In this document: positions 61,015 through 64,000 of the stretch, piece by piece
Position numbering within the stretch: position 1 is the stretch's first letter
How the letters are laid out: each line of letters starts with the position of its first letter
Assembly (NCBI GenBank): GCA_028818375.1
Contig: JAPPOB010000002.1
Location: 159,623-223,622 of the forward strand
DNA: 64,000 nt
Direction of reading: 5' to 3'
From: Anaerolineaceae bacterium
GTDB lineage: Bacteria; Chloroflexota; Anaerolineae; Aggregatilineales; Phototrophicaceae
Translations under genes and position numbers: made by a program
Notes under the pieces: model-generated
The model's input: the letters and a program-made list of their open reading frames with translations, nothing else
Database searches by the model: none
Told to the model about the DNA's origin: nothing

Positions 61015-61851
61015 TCAGCCGCCGCTGTCCCGTTCGACGCAGGGGTTCTCCAGCGTCCCGATCCCCTCCACACTGCAACGCACAACGTCGCCGTCCTGCA
61101 GGAAACGCTTCGGCGAGCGGCCCTCGCCGACGCCGGATGGCGTGCCGGTCATAATGATGTCGGCCGGTTCCAGCGTGAACATCTGCGAACAGTAATGTAT
61201 GAGGTAGGCGACCCTAAAGATCATGTCGCGCGTGTTGCCATCCTGCATGCGCTCGTCATTGACGTCAGTGGTCAGACCCAGGTCCTGCACGTCGGCAATC
61301 TCGTCCGGGGTGACGATCACCGGTCCCAGCGGGCAAAAGGTATCGAGGCTTTTGCCGCGGGTCCACTGGCCGTCCGTGCGATGCTGCAGGTCTCGCGCCG
61401 AGACGTCATTGCCGACCGTGTAGCCAAAGACGTGCTGCAAGGCATTTTCCTCGCTGACGTGACGGGCGCGTTTCCCGATGACCACGACCAGTTCGGATTC
61501 CCAGTCCACCTCTTTGGTCACTGCACGGTCCCAGGTGATGGCGGCGCCTGGATCAATGATGGCGCTCGGAAATTTGGCGAATATCAAGGGCCGGGGCGGC
61601 GGTTCGTTGCCGGTCTCGCGGGCATGTTCGGCGTAGTTGCGACCGATGGCGATGATTTTGCCGGGTCGCAGCGGGGCATTGAGCGCAACGTCCCCAAGCC
61701 GGAAACGCTGGCTGACACGCCCGGGTGTGATGCCGCGGGCAATCATGTCCTGCATTCGCATGGTATCGGCTGAAGCCAGGCCATAGACCTCATCACCGAC
61801 GACCTCGCCCAGCTGACGACGTCCGTTGTGCGTGAACGTGACCAGTTTCAC
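61015..61851 (-). CDS. fumarylacetoacetate hydrolase family protein
   Basis: A 278-residue FAH-superfamily enzyme (2-keto-acid hydrolase, isomerase or decarboxylase). IGRNYAEHARE starts the conserved domain, WESELVVVIGK holds a metal Glu, GYTVGNDVSARDLQ and IIMTGTPSGVG the remaining signatures. It probably cleaves a C-C bond of a diketo acid or decarboxylates oxaloacetate-type acids. GTG at 61851 follows GAGAGGGA. Confidence 0.87.
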   Translation of the reverse strand: MKLVTFTHNGRRQLGEVVGDEVYGLASADTMRMQDMIARGITPGRVSQRFRLGDVALNAPLRPGKIIAIGRNYAEHARETGNEPPPRPLIFAKFPSAIIDPGAAITWDRAVTKEVDWESELVVVIGKRARHVSEENALQHVFGYTVGNDVSARDLQHRTDGQWTRGKSLDTFCPLGPVIVTPDEIADVQDLGLTTDVNDERMQDGNTRDMIFRVAYLIHYCSQMFTLEPADIIMTGTPSGVGEGRSPKRFLQDGDVVRCSVEGIGTLENPCVERDSGG

Positions 61852-61951
61852 CGGTAGTTCCCTCTCACCCTGAAATGCTGACAAGAAACGAAGCGTGGTG
61901 CGGCAGTATAGCGTTACACTCCGGCCCAGGCGACCGGCCAAAAGGACGCGC

Positions 61952-62893
61952 ATGCTGAAACTCAGGGACGTTGCCGCGGCTCGCGAGAGACTCAGGCCCT
62001 GGCTGCAGCCGACTCCCTTACAGGAAGCGCCAGGTCTTGGCGATCGGGTCTGGCTGAAGCTGGAGAACAGCAACCGCACCCGTTCCTTCAAGCTGCGCGG
62101 GGCGCTCAATGCGATGCTGCTGCTGGAAAGGTCGGCCCGCCAACGAGGCGTCATCGCCTGTTCCTCGGGTAACCATGCCCAGGGCGTCGCATGGGCGTCG
62201 CAGATGCTTGGCATAGAGGCTCGCCTGTTGATGCCGGCGCGTACGCCGCAGCGCAAACTTGAGGGTGTGCGGCGATTGGGGGCGCAGGCGGAATTGTTCG
62301 GCAGCACCTACGACGAGACCGAAACTGAAGCCCGCCGTCGTGAGCGGGAGCAAAATCTGGCCTTCATTTCTCCCTACAACGACGCCGGGGTTATTGCCGG
62401 GGCCGGCACCATCGGTCTCGAATTGCTGGACGATTTGCGCGATCTGGAGCGCGTGCTGGTGCCAGTGAGCGGGGGTGGTCTGATCTCGGGCATTGGACTG
62501 GCGCTAGGGACGCTGCGACCGACTCTGGAAATCATCGGGGTCTGCGCCCGTTCGGCGCCGGCGATGGCCAACCTGTTCCATGGCAGCGCCCTGCCACAGC
62601 GTTGGGACACCCTGGCCGAGGCCCTGTCCGGTGAGGTGGAACCCGACTCAATGACAATTGCGCTGGTACGGTGCTTCGTTAACCGAATTGTCCTTGTGCC
62701 CGAGGAGGCCATTGCCGCGGCCATGCGCTGGATGCTGCTGGAGCATGGTCAGGTGGTCGAGGGCGGCGGCGCGGTGACGATCGCCGCCCTTCAGTGCGGC
62801 GCTGTTGACCTGGACGGGCGGCCCACAGCGCTGGTGATCAGCGGCGGCAACGTCGATGAGGCGACGCTGTGCCAAATCCTGGCTCTGGTCTGA
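61952..62893 (+). CDS. serine/threonine dehydratase-like PLP enzyme
   Basis: A 313-residue fold-type II PLP enzyme. SFKLRGA carries the PLP lysine, SSGNHAQGVAWA the cofactor-binding Asn and SGGGLISGI the phosphate loop. It deaminates threonine or serine, or racemises serine; the short length without ACT-like domains fits catabolic TdcB or serine racemase. ATG at 61952 follows AAAGGACGCGC. Confidence 0.88.
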   Translation: MLKLRDVAAARERLRPWLQPTPLQEAPGLGDRVWLKLENSNRTRSFKLRGALNAMLLLERSARQRGVIACSSGNHAQGVAWASQMLGIEARLLMPARTPQRKLEGVRRLGAQAELFGSTYDETETEARRREREQNLAFISPYNDAGVIAGAGTIGLELLDDLRDLERVLVPVSGGGLISGIGLALGTLRPTLEIIGVCARSAPAMANLFHGSALPQRWDTLAEALSGEVEPDSMTIALVRCFVNRIVLVPEEAIAAAMRWMLLEHGQVVEGGGAVTIAALQCGAVDLDGRPTALVISGGNVDEATLCQILALV

Positions 62894-62907
62894 CGACTGC
62901 TCCTGCG

Positions 62908-64000
62908 TCAGCGCCGGCGACGCCCGCCCCGTAGCAGCGAGAAGATCAACAGCAGACCCAATAATCCGACCAGACCCAGCGCCGCACAGAGGACGACGAC
63001 CGGCGTAATGAGGCCCTCTGCAGGCGTTGTTTCGGCCTGGGCCGGGACCAGCGTTCCCGCCGGTGTGATACTTGCAACCGGCGGCTCCGGTGTAGGCGTG
63101 TCGCTCGGCGCGAGCACGGTCGGCTCGGAGGTCGGAGTTTGCGTGGGAGTCACCTGGGCCGCTTCGGTCGCCAGGGCGGCTTCCGTTGCCAGCGCCTCCA
63201 GCAGATTGGCGGCCCTGGCCGTTGCGGTCGCATCGATGTCGGCCTGGGCCGTTGCGGTCGCCCGTTCCGAGCGGATGGCGAGGACGCGCTGCGTCGCTGC
63301 CAGCACTTCCTGAGTAGACCGGGCGTCAAAGGTCGCCATGGCGACGACTTCGGTCGCGGCCAGGGCGCTCTTCGTGCCGCGGGCGTCGGCCGTCGCCTGG
63401 GCAGCGGCGGTCTGCGTCGCCTGCAGGGACTCCGTAGCGCGCTGCGCCGCCGTGGCAGTCAATTGACCGGCCGCTGCCGTCGCGACCACACGTTCGGTGG
63501 CCCTTGCCCCCACTTCGCGATTCAACGCTTCGGCGGCACTGACGACTGCCTCCAGTGTGGCGCGGCGTTCGGCCACAACCCGCGTGGCGGCTTCCGCGGC
63601 AACAGCCGTCGCGGTAGCCATTTGTTGTTCTGTAATTGCTGCCAACGTCACCTGGGCGATGGAAGTTGATGTGGCGTCCACCCGCTCTGTGGCCCTGGCT
63701 CTTGCCTCCAGACCAAGGCGGGCGGCCTCATCGACAATGGCTGCCAGTGTGGCGCTACGCAAACGGGAGGCCTGGGTAGCCGTCGCAATCTGTTGCGTGG
63801 CGATCCGGGTTGCGGTGGCCTCGGCGGCGCGTGTGGCGGTGGCGATGCGTTGCGTGGCGACCTGGGTAGCCGTGGCCTCGGCGGCGCGCGTGGCGGTGGC
63901 AATCTGTTGCGTGGCGACCTGGGTAGCGGTGGCTTCAGCGGCCCGCGTGGCGGTAGCTTCGGCGGCGTGCGTGGCGGTGGCGATGCGTTGCGTGGCGATC
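62908..64000 (-). CDS. Thr/Ala-repeat protein with C-terminal membrane anchor (partial, 5' end beyond window)
   Basis: At least 364 residues, open through the right edge, so the N-terminus is missing. Most of it is Ala, Thr, Glu, Gln, Val and Arg. Near the edge are tandem units such as VATQQIATATRAAEATAT, and the middle continues with similar motifs (ALATEAALATEAA). A Pro/Thr-rich segment (EPTVLAPSDTPTPEPPVAS) precedes a hydrophobic TM helix (PVVVLCAALGLVGLLGLLLI) and an Arg-rich tail. It looks like a long helical surface stalk anchored at its C-terminus. Function unknown. Confidence 0.75.
   Translation of the reverse strand, partial: IATQRIATATHAAEATATRAAEATATQVATQQIATATRAAEATATQVATQRIATATRAAEATATRIATQQIATATQASRLRSATLAAIVDEAARLGLEARARATERVDATSTSIAQVTLAAITEQQMATATAVAAEAATRVVAERRATLEAVVSAAEALNREVGARATERVVATAAAGQLTATAAQRATESLQATQTAAAQATADARGTKSALAATEVVAMATFDARSTQEVLAATQRVLAIRSERATATAQADIDATATARAANLLEALATEAALATEAAQVTPTQTPTSEPTVLAPSDTPTPEPPVASITPAGTLVPAQAETTPAEGLITPVVVLCAALGLVGLLGLLLIFSLLRGGRRRR
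63762..63999 (-). repeat. tandem repeats encoding the VATQ/IATATRAAEATAT motif
   Basis: Imperfect repeats of about 57 bases lie at the window edge and encode units like VATQRIATATRAAEATATQ. Three or more are visible and the array runs past 64000. The units stay in one open reading frame and are best explained as coding repeats. Confidence 0.8.

Noticed and set aside
63762-64000. Possible CRISPR or intergenic satellite
   Set aside because: The repeats are contiguous and in frame with a long coding region; no unique spacers occur.

Overview
This is a gene-dense, GC-rich bacterial chromosome segment with about 60 protein genes, two tRNA genes, almost no intergenic space and no gene-free stretch over 300 bases. 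The gene content fits a Chloroflexota-like bacterium (Anaerolineae/Caldilineae/SAR202 type): many enolase-superfamily, SDR and phytanoyl-CoA dioxygenase-type catabolic enzymes, a Thr/Ala-repeat wall-type protein, large FtsX-like permeases, a PBP1C-like protein and a Gram-positive-style LexA box. The phylum is an inference from gene families, not from a marker gene. No phage, IS element or CRISPR array was seen.

Layout. 0.05-3.2 kb: VOC protein, M20 amidohydrolase and hydantoinase/dihydroorotase-like cyclic amidohydrolase. 3.2-6.2 kb: a zinc/manganese ABC importer (permease, ATPase, His-rich binding protein) behind a candidate Zur-type operator. 6.2-12.4 kb: glycosyltransferases of families 2, 4 and 9, a lipid-linked sugar flippase, a NUDIX hydrolase and a CBS-HEPN protein. 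12.3-16.5 kb: glucarate-dehydratase-like enolase and a PBP1C-like protein that has lost its catalytic motifs. 16.66 kb: a selenocysteine tRNA followed directly by ribokinase. 17.7-22.8 kb: PAP2-like protein, glycosyltransferase, YceI protein, ferritin, phosphatase and MFS carrier. 22.8-26 kb: recF, an SOS-controlled dinB, and rdgB with an apparent CTG start. 26-34 kb: PPC-repeat secreted protein, a membrane protein and two paralogous giant FtsX/MacB-type permeases.

34-41.8 kb: phytanoyl-CoA dioxygenase, GH20 hexosaminidase, a D-threonine-aldolase-like PLP enzyme, then a small AT-richer accessory island (AbiC-like HEPN protein, DUF4926-like protein, YjzC-like protein), an acyl-CoA dehydrogenase and a frameshifted trpB2. 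41.8-49.1 kb: a seven-gene leftward run of serine/homoserine enzymes (aminotransferase, SerA, Hom), then PspA, a bacterial PH-domain protein, a coiled-coil membrane protein and a metal P-type ATPase with a periodic Cys-Cys tail. 49.2 kb: tRNA-Val with its own promoter and terminator. 49.4-53.1 kb: VOC protein and a sugar-oxidation operon of three SDRs plus an SMP-30 lactonase. 53.3-56.4 kb: ferrochelatase, a P-loop kinase with an apparent CTG start, and an enolase-superfamily protein lacking the usual KxK. 56.4-60.1 kb: tsaE-tsaB-rimI operon with a glycosyltransferase and an S51 peptidase. 60.2-64 kb: SDR, FAH-family hydrolase, Ser/Thr dehydratase and a partial Thr/Ala-repeat membrane-anchored protein running off the right edge.

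Together the genes describe a heterotroph with broad sugar-acid and amino-sugar catabolism, controlled zinc and iron handling, an envelope built by several glycosyltransferases, and a selenocysteine decoding system. Co-directional genes commonly overlap by 4 bases (ATGA, GTGA, even CTGA), and several convergent pairs overlap by 18-23 bases.
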